From: Ulvibacter algarum
GTDB taxonomy: Bacteria > Bacteroidota > Bacteroidia > Flavobacteriales > Flavobacteriaceae
Reading direction: 5' to 3'
DNA length: 64,000 nt
Assembly (NCBI GenBank): GCA_947488905.1
Contig: CANLBJ010000001.1
Location: 806,001-870,000 of the forward strand
Part shown: piece after piece, positions 16,926 to 25,758 of the stretch
Layout of the letters: each line of letters begins with the position of its first letter
How positions within the stretch are numbered: position 1 is the stretch's first letter
Position numbers and translations under genes: made by a program
Notes under the pieces: model-generated
Database searches by the model: none
Told to the model about the DNA's origin: nothing
What the model saw: only the letters and a program-made list of their open reading frames with translations

Positions 16926-16933
16926 TACTTTCG
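16926..16933 (+). promoter_or_regulatory. -7 box of the lpxK promoter, leaderless arrangement
   Basis: TACTTTCG, one base off TAnnTTTG, ends 4 bp before the lpxK ATG at 16938. If used, transcription would begin at or next to the start codon. Confidence 0.45.
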
Positions 16934-16937
16934 TTTT

Positions 16938-17954
16938 ATGCATATTTTAAGAGCACTATTGTTTCCGTTTGCCGTCATATATGACTTGATCACTCGATTG
17001 CGCAATTTCTTATTTAACAAAGGCTACTTAAAGAGTGTGTCTTATCCTGTGCCAGTTATTTGTGTGGGTAACTTATCTGTGGGGGGTACCGGAAAATCAC
17101 CAATGATTGCCTATCTCGTTGAATTGTTGTCAAAAGAGTATGATGTTGCTGTGTTGAGTAGAGGTTATGGTAGAAAAACAAAAGGATATCTAGAAGTTAC
17201 AGTAGATTCTACTTCACAAGAAGTAGGGGATGAGCCCTTGCAATTAAAGAGGAGTTTTCCGTCTATTAAGGTGGTGGTTTGTGAGGATAGAAGGACTGCT
17301 CTAGAGAAGTTAAAACATAAAGTAGATGTTGTGTTAATGGATGATGGTTTTCAGCATCGTAAAGTTAAACCTGCATTTAACGTGCTTCTAACGGCTTTTG
17401 ATTCTAGATATGACACAGACTATTTATTGCCTACCGGTAATTTAAGAGAGTCAAGAAAAGGGGCTAAAAGAGCAGATGTTGTAATAGTTACTAAATGTCC
17501 AGTAAATGTGCCATACGCTACAACTCAAAAAATAGAACTTGATTTAAATAAAACACCATCTCAAAAAGTGTTTTTTACTACCATAGGGTATGCTCCAAAC
17601 ATCATAGGTGCTTCTGAAATTTTATCGCTTGATTATTTAAGAGGTAAAAATTTTACTTTGGTTACTGGTATTGCAAAGCCTGAACCATTGGTTAAGTTTT
17701 TAAACACACAGAATTTTAATTTTACGCACAAGAAATTTGCAGATCATCACGATTTTTCTCCAGTAGAGATTTCTGCTTTAAAAGAGGAGGAGCTAATTAT
17801 AACTACAGAAAAAGATTTTGTGCGTTTACAGCCTAAGCTTAAGAAGTTTGCTCTGTACTATTTGCCTATAAAGACACAATTTTTATACAGTCAATCTCCT
17901 TTTTTTGATGCAAGGATACAGGATGTAATTGTAAGCTTTGATAAGAATAAATAA
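16938..17954 (+). CDS. lpxK: Tetraacyldisaccharide 4'-kinase (lipid A synthesis)
   Basis: A 338-residue LpxK that phosphorylates the 4' position of the lipid A precursor at the inner membrane. The P-loop VGNLSVGGTGKSP (about 43-55), the following AVLSRGYGRKTKG and the VLMDDGFQHR motif (about 131-140) are the family's signatures. The N-terminus has the usual membrane-associating hydrophobic helix. It ends 9 bp from the stop of the convergent histidine kinase gene. Confidence 0.95.
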   Translation: MHILRALLFPFAVIYDLITRLRNFLFNKGYLKSVSYPVPVICVGNLSVGGTGKSPMIAYLVELLSKEYDVAVLSRGYGRKTKGYLEVTVDSTSQEVGDEPLQLKRSFPSIKVVVCEDRRTALEKLKHKVDVVLMDDGFQHRKVKPAFNVLLTAFDSRYDTDYLLPTGNLRESRKGAKRADVVIVTKCPVNVPYATTQKIELDLNKTPSQKVFFTTIGYAPNIIGASEILSLDYLRGKNFTLVTGIAKPEPLVKFLNTQNFNFTHKKFADHHDFSPVEISALKEEELIITTEKDFVRLQPKLKKFALYYLPIKTQFLYSQSPFFDARIQDVIVSFDKNK

Positions 17955-17963
17955 TAAAAGACG

Positions 17964-20207
17964 TTAAGCTTTTGTTTCTTTCTTACGTAGAATGTTGTGA
18001 ATTTTTTCAAAAAACTCTTCTGTCTTAAACGGTTTTGGTATTATGTCATTAAAACCAGCCTTATAAAACTCATCTAGATTTTCATCAATTGTCACAGCTG
18101 TTAAAGCAACGATAGGTATGTCTAAATCAAATTTACGAACTCTCTTTGTTGCTTCTATACCGCTTATGCCTGGCATGTGTATATCCATTAAAACAACGTC
18201 AAAATCATTTTCTTCAATTAGTTTTATGGCATCTAACCCGTTATCTACAACTTGACATATAATTCTATTTTTTTCAAGAATTTTGCGGGTTATCATTTGG
18301 TTTATTTTGTTGTCTTCAACAACAAGAATGTTTTTGTTCTCAAATAAAGAATAATTAATTAGGGCTTTAGAGCTTTTCTTAACTATATCAAATCCTTGTT
18401 GGTCTACCTTTTCAAAAGCAATATTAAACCAAAATTTAGAACCCTTGCCTAATTGACTTTCTAAATTTATTTTACTATTCATTAATTCTAATAAATTTTT
18501 AACGATAGCAAGCCCTAAACCTGTGCCGCCAAATTTTCTGTTTACTTGTAAAGATGCTTGTGAGAAAGATTCGAAAATTGTGTCTTGTTTCTTTTTAGAG
18601 ATGCCAACACCATCATCTTCAATTTCAAAATGAAGCATAATACGGTCTCCTTTTTCTTCAATTTTATTAACTCTTACGGTAACAAAACCATTTTGTGTAA
18701 ACTTTAAACTGTTACCTATTAAGTTTATTAATACTTGAGATAACTTTACAGAATCACCTATTAATTTTTCTGGTAATGCAGAGTCAAACTCTAAGGTAAC
18801 TTTGTTGTTTTTATCTACAGCAGATTTTTTGAGAGCTATAAGTACGTCGTTAATTCTCTTTTTAAGATTAAAGGTGGTGTGCTCAATTTCTACTTTATTA
18901 GCTTCAAGTTTATTTAGGTCAAGTATGTTGTTAATAAGTGAAAGAAGGTATTCTCCAGAAAACTTTAAAGAGTTTAAGTGTTCTTTTTGGTTTGGTTTTG
19001 GGTCTTCTTCTTGTAGTAGATGTGTTAGACCTGTAACGGCATATAGTGGTGTTCTTAACTCGTGAGTTACAGTAGATAAAAACTGAGCTTTTGCTAAAGA
19101 CGCTTGTTCTGCTTTCTCTTTAGATAGTTGAAGTTCTGTGTTTTTGTCAAGTAATAAGTTGTTTGCTTTTGCTCTTAAATTATTGTTTTTATAAAGAGAA
19201 AGCGTTAATAATGAGAGGATCACAATAAGTGCCACACTCAGCCCTGTAGTGTATTTTATAAAATTTATAGACTGTTGGTCTTTCTCCATCTCTATTTCTT
19301 GTAGTGCAAGTTTTTCTTCTAAATCTGCAATCTTAGGAGTCTCTTTTGCATCTATGGCAATCACTGAATAATGATCCCTATAATTTTTACTTTGAGCATT
19401 TGCAAACTTTTCAAGGTTTTGCATTGCACTAGTTGTATTGCCATTTGCCGCATCAATTTGAGAGGCAATACGGTAACTGTCTATCTCTAGTCTTTCTACT
19501 GGATATGTGTTCAGTTGACTTTTAGCCTCATTATAGGCGGCTTGTGCAGCTTTTATATTGTTACTGTTTTGTGGTGTTATAGCTAGAAGTGTTTCTGCTT
19601 TACTAAGCAGAGTAGCTATTAATTGGTAGTATTTTGAGTTTTTTCTAAAAACAGGTAGTGCCGCGTCAAGGTAATTAAGTGCTTTATTGTATTCTGCTCT
19701 TTTTAACTCTAAGATACCCAAGCCAAGTAGAACATTTGCTCTTTCCTTTTCGTCGTTTTTGTCTACATATATTCTGTCAGCTTTTGCCAAGTTGCTTTCT
19801 GCACTATTAAGGTCTCCCTGTTCTAGGTTGATAATACCTTTAAGAAAATAAGCAGCTGCAAATAAACTAGAGCTTTCGTTATCTGAAAGTATGTTCAGCG
19901 CATTTTCTACCTCTACGTTTGCCTTATCATAATTTTTAATGTAATAATGAAGCTCTGCAATTCTTAACTTAACGTCATATTTTATAGAATCACGATCTGC
20001 AATCACAGAAACGCGATAGGCTTGATTAAGCTCTTTTAATGCATTGCTGAAATCTTTTTTTAAGGAAAACGATAATGAGGATTCTTTTAGCTGTACAACT
20101 TGATTTAAAATAGTATCTGTCGTCACTTCTTCCTGAGCTTGCAGGTTAAGAGCGAAAAACAGGAGGAAGAGGTACGTTAATAAAAGATGATTCTTTACGA
20201 AATTCAA
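17964..20207 (-). CDS. Hybrid sensor histidine kinase/response regulator with TPR sensor region
   Basis: A 747-residue protein. A TTG start gives a Sec signal ending LQAQ; periplasmic TPR-like helices run from about 30 to 315. One membrane span (about 318-338) and a short coiled coil follow, then HisKA with the phospho-acceptor His in VTHELRTPL (about 382), HATPase_c with DDGVGISKKK and GGTGLGLAIV (about 510-545), and a receiver domain with the acceptor Asp in VVLMDIHMPG (about 670). There is no output DNA-binding domain, so it must signal through a phosphotransfer partner not in view. The architecture is common in flavobacteria. The input signal is unknown. Confidence 0.92.
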   Translation of the reverse strand: MNFVKNHLLLTYLFLLFFALNLQAQEEVTTDTILNQVVQLKESSLSFSLKKDFSNALKELNQAYRVSVIADRDSIKYDVKLRIAELHYYIKNYDKANVEVENALNILSDNESSSLFAAAYFLKGIINLEQGDLNSAESNLAKADRIYVDKNDEKERANVLLGLGILELKRAEYNKALNYLDAALPVFRKNSKYYQLIATLLSKAETLLAITPQNSNNIKAAQAAYNEAKSQLNTYPVERLEIDSYRIASQIDAANGNTTSAMQNLEKFANAQSKNYRDHYSVIAIDAKETPKIADLEEKLALQEIEMEKDQQSINFIKYTTGLSVALIVILSLLTLSLYKNNNLRAKANNLLLDKNTELQLSKEKAEQASLAKAQFLSTVTHELRTPLYAVTGLTHLLQEEDPKPNQKEHLNSLKFSGEYLLSLINNILDLNKLEANKVEIEHTTFNLKKRINDVLIALKKSAVDKNNKVTLEFDSALPEKLIGDSVKLSQVLINLIGNSLKFTQNGFVTVRVNKIEEKGDRIMLHFEIEDDGVGISKKKQDTIFESFSQASLQVNRKFGGTGLGLAIVKNLLELMNSKINLESQLGKGSKFWFNIAFEKVDQQGFDIVKKSSKALINYSLFENKNILVVEDNKINQMITRKILEKNRIICQVVDNGLDAIKLIEENDFDVVLMDIHMPGISGIEATKRVRKFDLDIPIVALTAVTIDENLDEFYKAGFNDIIPKPFKTEEFFEKIHNILRKKETKA

Positions 20208-20240
20208 TAGCTGTAGGTTGCTGTTAAGCAGTAAATATAC

Positions 20241-21239
20241 TTATTTACTTGAGATAACACGTATCAAATCGATGATTCTTGCCGAATAACCGATTTCGTT
20301 ATCGTACCACCCTATAATTTTGACCATTTTGCCAATAACAGAAGTCATACCCGAGTCAAAAACACAAGAATGTTGATTGCCTTTTATGTCAATAGACACT
20401 ATAGGGTCTTCTGTATATTCTAATATTCCTTTTAAAGAGTTTTGAGCAGCATTATTAAATGCATTATTAACTTCTTCAATAGAAACTTCCTTTTTTACAT
20501 TTAGAGTAATATCTGTTAAAGAACCATTAGGGACAGGTACTCTAATGCCGCAACCTCCTATAACATTTGCTAGATCAGGGAAAATTTTTGTGAGTGCTTT
20601 TGCAGCTCCAGTGGTAGTGGGAACAATAGATTGACCCGCAGCCCTTGCGCGACGAAGATCGCGATGCGGTTGGTCGTGTAAACTTTGATCTGTTGTGTAA
20701 CTGTGTATTGTAGTGATGTATGCTTGTTCTATACCGCAAAGCTCGTTAATCACTTTTAGCATAGGTGCTGCATTGTTTGTAGTGCAAGAAGCGTTAGAGA
20801 TTATTGTATCTTCTCTAGTAATAATCTGTTCATTTACCCCTAAGACTACCATTTTAATGTCGTCTTCTGCTGGCGGTACACTTAAGATTACCTTGCTTGC
20901 TCCATTATCAATGTGTTTTTGTAATTGATCACGTTGCTTAAATTTTCCGGTACACTCTATAACAAAATCTACATCTTTCCATTTAAGCTTATCTAGCTCT
21001 ATTTCTTGAGTAAAAATGACCTCTTGCTTATTTATAGTGAGCAAATTGTCTTTCTGTGATATTTCCGAAGAAAGAACGCCGTGAATACTGTCGTATTTTA
21101 ATAGGTGTGCAAGTGTGGTCAATGGAGCAATATCATTTACTGCCACCACTTTTATGTCTGGGTTCTGTAGTAGTAATCTAAAGAGGTTTCTACCTATACG
21201 ACCAAAACCGTTAATCCCAACTGTGATTTGTTTTTTCAT
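20241..21239 (-). CDS. gap: Glyceraldehyde-3-phosphate dehydrogenase, type I
   Basis: A 332-residue GAPDH of glycolysis/gluconeogenesis. NAD site GINGFGRIGRNLF (about 8-20), the catalytic Cys in SNASCTTNNAAP (about 147-158), and the C-terminal WYDNEIGYSARI are all intact. It starts 10 bp after the lipA stop, so the two are probably cotranscribed. Flavobacteria often carry more than one gap gene, so this may be the gluconeogenic or the glycolytic copy; the sequence alone does not tell. Confidence 0.95.
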   Translation of the reverse strand: MKKQITVGINGFGRIGRNLFRLLLQNPDIKVVAVNDIAPLTTLAHLLKYDSIHGVLSSEISQKDNLLTINKQEVIFTQEIELDKLKWKDVDFVIECTGKFKQRDQLQKHIDNGASKVILSVPPAEDDIKMVVLGVNEQIITREDTIISNASCTTNNAAPMLKVINELCGIEQAYITTIHSYTTDQSLHDQPHRDLRRARAAGQSIVPTTTGAAKALTKIFPDLANVIGGCGIRVPVPNGSLTDITLNVKKEVSIEEVNNAFNNAAQNSLKGILEYTEDPIVSIDIKGNQHSCVFDSGMTSVIGKMVKIIGWYDNEIGYSARIIDLIRVISSK

Positions 21240-21249
21240 TACCTCGAGT

Positions 21250-22122
21250 TTATGTGAGGTGCTTTTGTGCTTTATAAGAAGATCTTACAAGAGGGCCGCT
21301 CTCAACATGTCTAAAGCCCATTTCTAGGCCTATTTCTTCATATTTTTTAAACTGCTCTGGAGTGATAAATTCTTTTACTGGTAGGTGTCTTTTAGACGGT
21401 TGTAAATATTGTCCTATAGTTATAATATCTAGCTTTACGTCTCTTAAGTCTTGCATAGTCTGCAATACTTCATCTTCTCTCTCGCCTAGTCCAAGCATAA
21501 TACCGCTCTTTGTGCGCTGCATTCCTTGTTGTTTAAGGTAGTTTAAGACTTCAAGACTTTTCTCGTATTTTGCTTGTATGCGCACTTCTCGAGTAAGTCT
21601 TCGCACTGTTTCCATATTGTGAGAAACCACTTCTGGTGCAACAGCAATAATGCGGTCTATGTTTCTAGTGTTACCCTGAAAATCTGGAATTAAAGATTCT
21701 ATAGTCGTTTCTGGATTAAAACGTCTAATCGCTTTTATCGTTTCTGCCCAGATAATAGAACCCATGTCTTTTAAATCATCACGATCTACAGATGTGATTA
21801 CGGCATGTTTAATGTCCATTAATTTAATAGAACGCGCTACTTTTTCAGGTTCGTCCCAATCTACGGTTTCAGGTCTTCCGGTTTTTACACCACAAAAGCC
21901 ACAAGAACGTGTGCAAATGTTTCCTAAAATCATAAAAGTTGCAGTACCTTCTGTCCAGCATTCTCCCATATTTGGGCAGCTTCCAGAGGTGCAAATTGTG
22001 TGAAGATCGTACTTGTCTACTAAGCCACGAAGCGAGGTGTATTTTTTACCAGTAGGTAATTTTACACGTAGCCACTTGGGTTTTGGAGCAGGTCTAGTAA
22101 GGGTAGGGTTTTGTGTTTCCAT
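21250..22122 (-). CDS. lipA: Lipoyl synthase
   Basis: A 290-residue radical-SAM enzyme that inserts two sulfurs into octanoyl groups on lipoyl domains. Both cluster motifs are present: the auxiliary Cx4Cx5C ([12 protein letters not shown], about 42-53) and the radical-SAM Cx3Cx2C (CTRSCGFC, about 70-77). The C-terminal RSSYKA serine ligand is also there. The ATG at 22122 stands 6 bp after a -7 box, so the transcript would have almost no leader. It is followed by gap. Confidence 0.97.
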   Translation of the reverse strand: METQNPTLTRPAPKPKWLRVKLPTGKKYTSLRGLVDKYDLHTICTSGSCPNMGECWTEGTATFMILGNICTRSCGFCGVKTGRPETVDWDEPEKVARSIKLMDIKHAVITSVDRDDLKDMGSIIWAETIKAIRRFNPETTIESLIPDFQGNTRNIDRIIAVAPEVVSHNMETVRRLTREVRIQAKYEKSLEVLNYLKQQGMQRTKSGIMLGLGEREDEVLQTMQDLRDVKLDIITIGQYLQPSKRHLPVKEFITPEQFKKYEEIGLEMGFRHVESGPLVRSSYKAQKHLT

Positions 22123-22128
22123 CTAACG

Positions 22129-22136
22129 CAAAGATA
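22129..22136 (-). promoter_or_regulatory. -7 box of the lipA promoter
   Basis: On the minus strand TATCTTTG, an exact TAnnTTTG, ends 6 bp before the lipA ATG. This implies a leaderless or nearly leaderless mRNA. Confidence 0.55.
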
Positions 22137-22185
22137 CAATTTCTACTTCTGAAATAATAATACTTGCTCAATTGTCAAGTGTATT

Positions 22186-22755
22186 TTATTTATTGTTACT
22201 CGTGATAATTTCTGCCAGTAATTTTCTGGCTCTAAGTAATCTTACTTTTACATTGCTAAGTGGTTCTCCTATAGTCTCGCTAATCTCTTTATAGCTTTGT
22301 TCTTGAAAGTAAAATAGATTTATTACTTCTTGATAATGTGGCTTGAGCATTTTAATAAAGCGTAAAAGTTCTGCTAGGTTTTGCTCTTTAATTAGTTGAT
22401 CTTCTGCAGACATAGAGCCGTCTGCTATTTTTTTAAGAAGATCCTCGCTTAGGTCTGTTGTCCTGTTTAATGGCGTGTTTTTTTTCTTGCGATATCTATC
22501 TACCTGCAAGTTTTTTGAAATTGTTATAAGCCAGGTGTTAAAAGAGTATTTCTGGTCGTACAGAGCTATTTTGTCAAATGCCTTTGAGAAAGTCTCTATA
22601 GCTATCTCTTCTGCTTCATACTCATTGTTAACACGTTTAAGTAGAAAGCCAAAAACTTGGTTCCAATATGAGTCTAATAAAAATTTATAAGCGCTTTGCT
22701 TGCCTTTTGTGGCCTCTTCTATTTGAGATTTTAAAATGTCTTTTGCTATTTCCAA
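22186..22755 (-). CDS. ECF-type RNA polymerase sigma factor
   Basis: A 189-residue sigma-70 family protein with only regions 2 and 4: region 2 is around EYEAEEIAIETFSKAF (about 41-56) and region 4 around YKEISETIGEPLSNVKVRLL (about 155-174). The TTG start overlaps the end of the glycosyltransferase gene by 10 bp, so the two are probably translationally coupled. No anti-sigma gene is adjacent, which is unusual for ECF factors in this phylum. Its regulon is unknown. Confidence 0.88.
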   Translation of the reverse strand: MEIAKDILKSQIEEATKGKQSAYKFLLDSYWNQVFGFLLKRVNNEYEAEEIAIETFSKAFDKIALYDQKYSFNTWLITISKNLQVDRYRKKKNTPLNRTTDLSEDLLKKIADGSMSAEDQLIKEQNLAELLRFIKMLKPHYQEVINLFYFQEQSYKEISETIGEPLSNVKVRLLRARKLLAEIITSNNK

Positions 22756-23840
22756 CTGGCAGGTTTAGAAGTCGAGTTCTTGATAAAGATAGCTAATTGA
22801 AACAAAATTAAAAATAAGTCTAAAAACGGAATGTAATACCTCAAATCTTTTTCATTAAGAACAGAGGCGCTACCTCCATAAATAACCCATTGTACACCTA
22901 AGCGTAAAATAACGAGTGCAGTAACCATCATCCAAGGAGAGAAAATAAAACATAATACTAAGAAAATCCAAAAAAGAAGATTAAAAGTAAAAAAACTTCC
23001 CAATAAAAATTGATGTGACTTTTTGTATAAATGTGCGGTGGTTACGTGCCTCCTTTTTTGTTGCATCCATTCAGAAAATGTAGTTTTTGGTTCTGATACC
23101 GTAAACCCTACTTTTTCTAGACATACAGAGGTATTCTCTTTTGTGGCGGCTTCGTTCACAAAAAGATCATCATCACCAGAGGGTATTTTTATATGAGATA
23201 TAAAACCGTTAACAGAATAGTAAAGATCACTAGTATAACCAAGATTTCTGCCTACCCCCATATAAGGAATACCCGCTTTTGCGTAAGAGAGATATTGTAC
23301 TGCTGTTGCTAGTGTTTCATATCTAATAAGCTTATTGAGTAATCCTTTTCTTTTGTCATAGGCACCGTAGCCTAAAACCAGTTGTTTTTTGCTGCTAAAT
23401 TTATTGCTCATAGAGCTAATCCAGTATGAACTGCTAGGCCAGCAATCTGCGTCAATAAAAAGCATGTGCTCGTGCTGAGCTTTTTTTATACCTAATGTAA
23501 GTGCGTATTTTTTATTTCCCCAAAAAGCCTCGTTTGGTGCGACATCAACTATCTTAATACGGTCATCTTTTTCTTGAAAAGCCTCCATAACCTCAAGCGT
23601 ATCATCAGATGAGCGATCATTTATTAGAATAATCTCAAAATCAGGATATTGTTGCTCTAATAAAAGTGGGATTGTCTTTTGTAAGTTTTTAGCCTCATTT
23701 TTTGCACATACTATAACAGAGACAGGAGTACTGTTCTTATTTGTTACAGAAGTAGCTCTATAAAAGGCAACTTTAGAAAATAATAGGTAATAGAGTATGT
23801 TAATGCAAATAATACTTGCAAAAATGTAAAGTAAAATCAT
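22746..23840 (-). CDS. Family 2 glycosyltransferase, membrane-bound
   Basis: A 364-residue GT2 enzyme. The N-terminal helix (about 1-18) anchors it. The GT-A fold shows SVIVCAKNEAKNL (about 42-54), ILINDRSSDDT (about 73-83), the metal-site FIDADCW (about 121-127) and a QQKRRHVTTAH segment in place of QxxRW. Two to three C-terminal spans follow (about 275-355). The architecture is that of envelope polysaccharide or glycolipid transferases; donor and acceptor are unknown. The downstream sigma gene overlaps its stop. Confidence 0.88.
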   Translation of the reverse strand: MILLYIFASIICINILYYLLFSKVAFYRATSVTNKNSTPVSVIVCAKNEAKNLQKTIPLLLEQQYPDFEIILINDRSSDDTLEVMEAFQEKDDRIKIVDVAPNEAFWGNKKYALTLGIKKAQHEHMLFIDADCWPSSSYWISSMSNKFSSKKQLVLGYGAYDKRKGLLNKLIRYETLATAVQYLSYAKAGIPYMGVGRNLGYTSDLYYSVNGFISHIKIPSGDDDLFVNEAATKENTSVCLEKVGFTVSEPKTTFSEWMQQKRRHVTTAHLYKKSHQFLLGSFFTFNLLFWIFLVLCFIFSPWMMVTALVILRLGVQWVIYGGSASVLNEKDLRYYIPFLDLFLILFQLAIFIKNSTSKPASWK

Positions 23841-23876
23841 AAGTCAACGTACTACAGCTATATTTTAGCTTTTTAT

Positions 23877-24080
23877 TTAGGCGTGTTTTTCTTCAGAGCA
23901 GTTCTCAAATTGATCTGGTGTTTTGCCGCAAAAGCCACAAGCTTCACCATCTTTATTTAAAAAAGGAGATTGGCTAGCACAAGTACCAGCAAATTTACCG
24001 TCTTTTTTTGCCCATATTTTAATGGCAATACCTCCTACGGCTAGTAATAGTAAAACAAGTGTGATAATAAATAGTTCCAT
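23877..24080 (-). CDS. Small membrane protein with Cys-rich tail
   Basis: A 67-residue protein with one N-terminal span (IITLVLLLLAVGGIAIKIW) followed by a polar tail containing CASQ, CGFCGK and ENCS cysteines. The CxxC pair plus two further cysteines could bind a metal or form disulfides. Short proteins of this type occur across flavobacteria under uninformative names. No function is assigned. It lies alone, upstream of the glycosyltransferase gene. Confidence 0.7.
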   Translation of the reverse strand: MELFIITLVLLLLAVGGIAIKIWAKKDGKFAGTCASQSPFLNKDGEACGFCGKTPDQFENCSEEKHA

Positions 24081-24178
24081 AATAAATGCGTTTTAAGCGA
24101 TAAGAATCTAATGCAAAAATACGATGTTTCTTTGTTAAATGCTCCCAAAAAATCAGTACTTTTAAACTTATTAAATGT

Positions 24179-24748
24179 ATGCAAATGATTTATAGATGGA
24201 GTCTTTTATTAATACTAACAGCAGTGTTACTTTCTTCTTGTGATGACACCACGGTTAAGACTAATACCCCGGTTATAAATTCTACTACTACAGAAGAGGC
24301 CCTTGTAGTTTCAGACCATATATTACCTTATAATCTTGTCTCGCGTATAAAATCTACAGATGATTTGACGTTACTGTATGCGCAAATAGAAGAGTCATCA
24401 ATTGTTGATCAACTCACAAAAGAGAAAGGCCCTTTTACATTATTTGCCTTGTCTAATGAAGCCTTAGAAGAAATTGATCCATTAGAAGAGGGTGTTGAAA
24501 TAGAAAATCTACTTAAAAAATATATGGTTAAAGGTAAAATAACAACTGTTGCTTTGACCAAAAAAATAAGAAGTAACGGTGGCAGCTATTCAATGAATAC
24601 CTTAGGCGGTACCACATTAGTTGCGTATAAGGTGGGTAATATATTGTACCTTAAAAATATTAAGGGAGATAAAGCAGAGATAGGTAAAAGTGATATTGTA
24701 GCCTCAAACGGGATTATCCATGTGGTAAAGTCACCACTTGATATTTAA
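24179..24748 (+). CDS. Fasciclin-domain lipoprotein
   Basis: A 189-residue lipoprotein: signal ending in VLLSSC (Cys21), then a linker and one FAS1 (fasciclin) domain of about 130 residues, with GPFTLFALSNEAL (about 88-100) and the C-terminal NGIIHVVKSPL. FAS1 domains mediate adhesion or bind small hydrophobic ligands. A second FAS1 lipoprotein is encoded in the nos operon at 58182. Its stop overlaps the end of murB by 4 bp. The role is unknown. Confidence 0.85.
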   Translation: MQMIYRWSLLLILTAVLLSSCDDTTVKTNTPVINSTTTEEALVVSDHILPYNLVSRIKSTDDLTLLYAQIEESSIVDQLTKEKGPFTLFALSNEALEEIDPLEEGVEIENLLKKYMVKGKITTVALTKKIRSNGGSYSMNTLGGTTLVAYKVGNILYLKNIKGDKAEIGKSDIVASNGIIHVVKSPLDI

Positions 24749-25758
24749 AAGATATTTACTTCGGGAGAGATAACGACCCCAAACTTTTTGTAAACAGCAT
24801 CCTTAACTTTCATAGCTAAAGCCCAGATTTCTTTTCCAGTGGCATTTCCGTAGTTAACAAGCACTAAGGCTTGATTTTTATGCACGCCAGCATCGTTAAA
24901 ACGCTTGCCTTTAAAGCCAGCTTGTTCTATAAGCCAACCTGCAGGTATTTTAAACTGTGTTTCTGAAACTTTATAAAAAGGAGCTTCAGGAAACTTGTTT
25001 TGAAATATTTTAAAAGTATCAATATCCACCACAGGGTTTTTGAAAAAACTACCACTATTCCCCAATTTTTCTGGGTCTGGCAACTTAGATTGGCGTATGG
25101 CAATTACAGCTTCGGAAATATTCTTGATGGTAGGCAGCTCTATTTTTTTAGCATCTAGTGCTTCTTGAATAGCACCATAACTTGTGCGAAGTTGGTGGTT
25201 TTTCTTTGTCAACTCAAAATTCACCGAAGTAATAATGTATTGACCTTTTAATTCGTTTTTAAAGATACTGTTGCGATACCCAAACTCACATTGTTCTTTT
25301 GTGAATATGCGTGTTTCTTGAGTGTTGATATTAATGGCTTCGCAGCTATAAAAGCAGTCTTTAAGTTCTACGCCATACGCACCTATGTTTTGAATAGGGG
25401 CGGTACCAACATTACCAGGAATTAGAGACATGTTTTCTAATCCGCCATAGTTTAAATCTATACAGTGTAATATAAAGTTGTGCCAGTTTTCTCCTGCTGC
25501 AGCTTTAATAATGATGGTGTCATCTGTTTGAGAGACCTCTTCAATACCTTTTAAATCTATATGTAAAACAGGGGGCTTTATGTCTTGTGTGAGTAGCATA
25601 TTGCTGCCGCCACCTAGAATAAAAAGTTTTTTGTTTTTGTACTCCTTTAAAAGTTCTTTTAATTTTTCTGTTGTAGTAATATTATAGAATGTTTCTGCAG
25701 CAACATCAATACCAAATGTATTGTATTTTTTTAAAGAGATGTTGTGAGTTGCTTCCAT
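24745..25758 (-). CDS. murB: UDP-N-acetylenolpyruvoylglucosamine reductase
   Basis: A 337-residue MurB that makes UDP-N-acetylmuramate, using FAD and NADPH. Seen are YNTFGIDV (about 12-19), LGGGSNMLL (about 48-56), PGNVGTAPIQNIGAYG (about 114-129), the YRNSIFK segment, the catalytic GNSGSFFKNP (about 231-240) and the terminal Glu in SPEVNIF. The length fits the long type I MurB. It begins immediately after the stop of the aminotransferase gene, so they form one unit. Confidence 0.96.
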   Translation of the reverse strand: MEATHNISLKKYNTFGIDVAAETFYNITTTEKLKELLKEYKNKKLFILGGGSNMLLTQDIKPPVLHIDLKGIEEVSQTDDTIIIKAAAGENWHNFILHCIDLNYGGLENMSLIPGNVGTAPIQNIGAYGVELKDCFYSCEAININTQETRIFTKEQCEFGYRNSIFKNELKGQYIITSVNFELTKKNHQLRTSYGAIQEALDAKKIELPTIKNISEAVIAIRQSKLPDPEKLGNSGSFFKNPVVDIDTFKIFQNKFPEAPFYKVSETQFKIPAGWLIEQAGFKGKRFNDAGVHKNQALVLVNYGNATGKEIWALAMKVKDAVYKKFGVVISPEVNIF

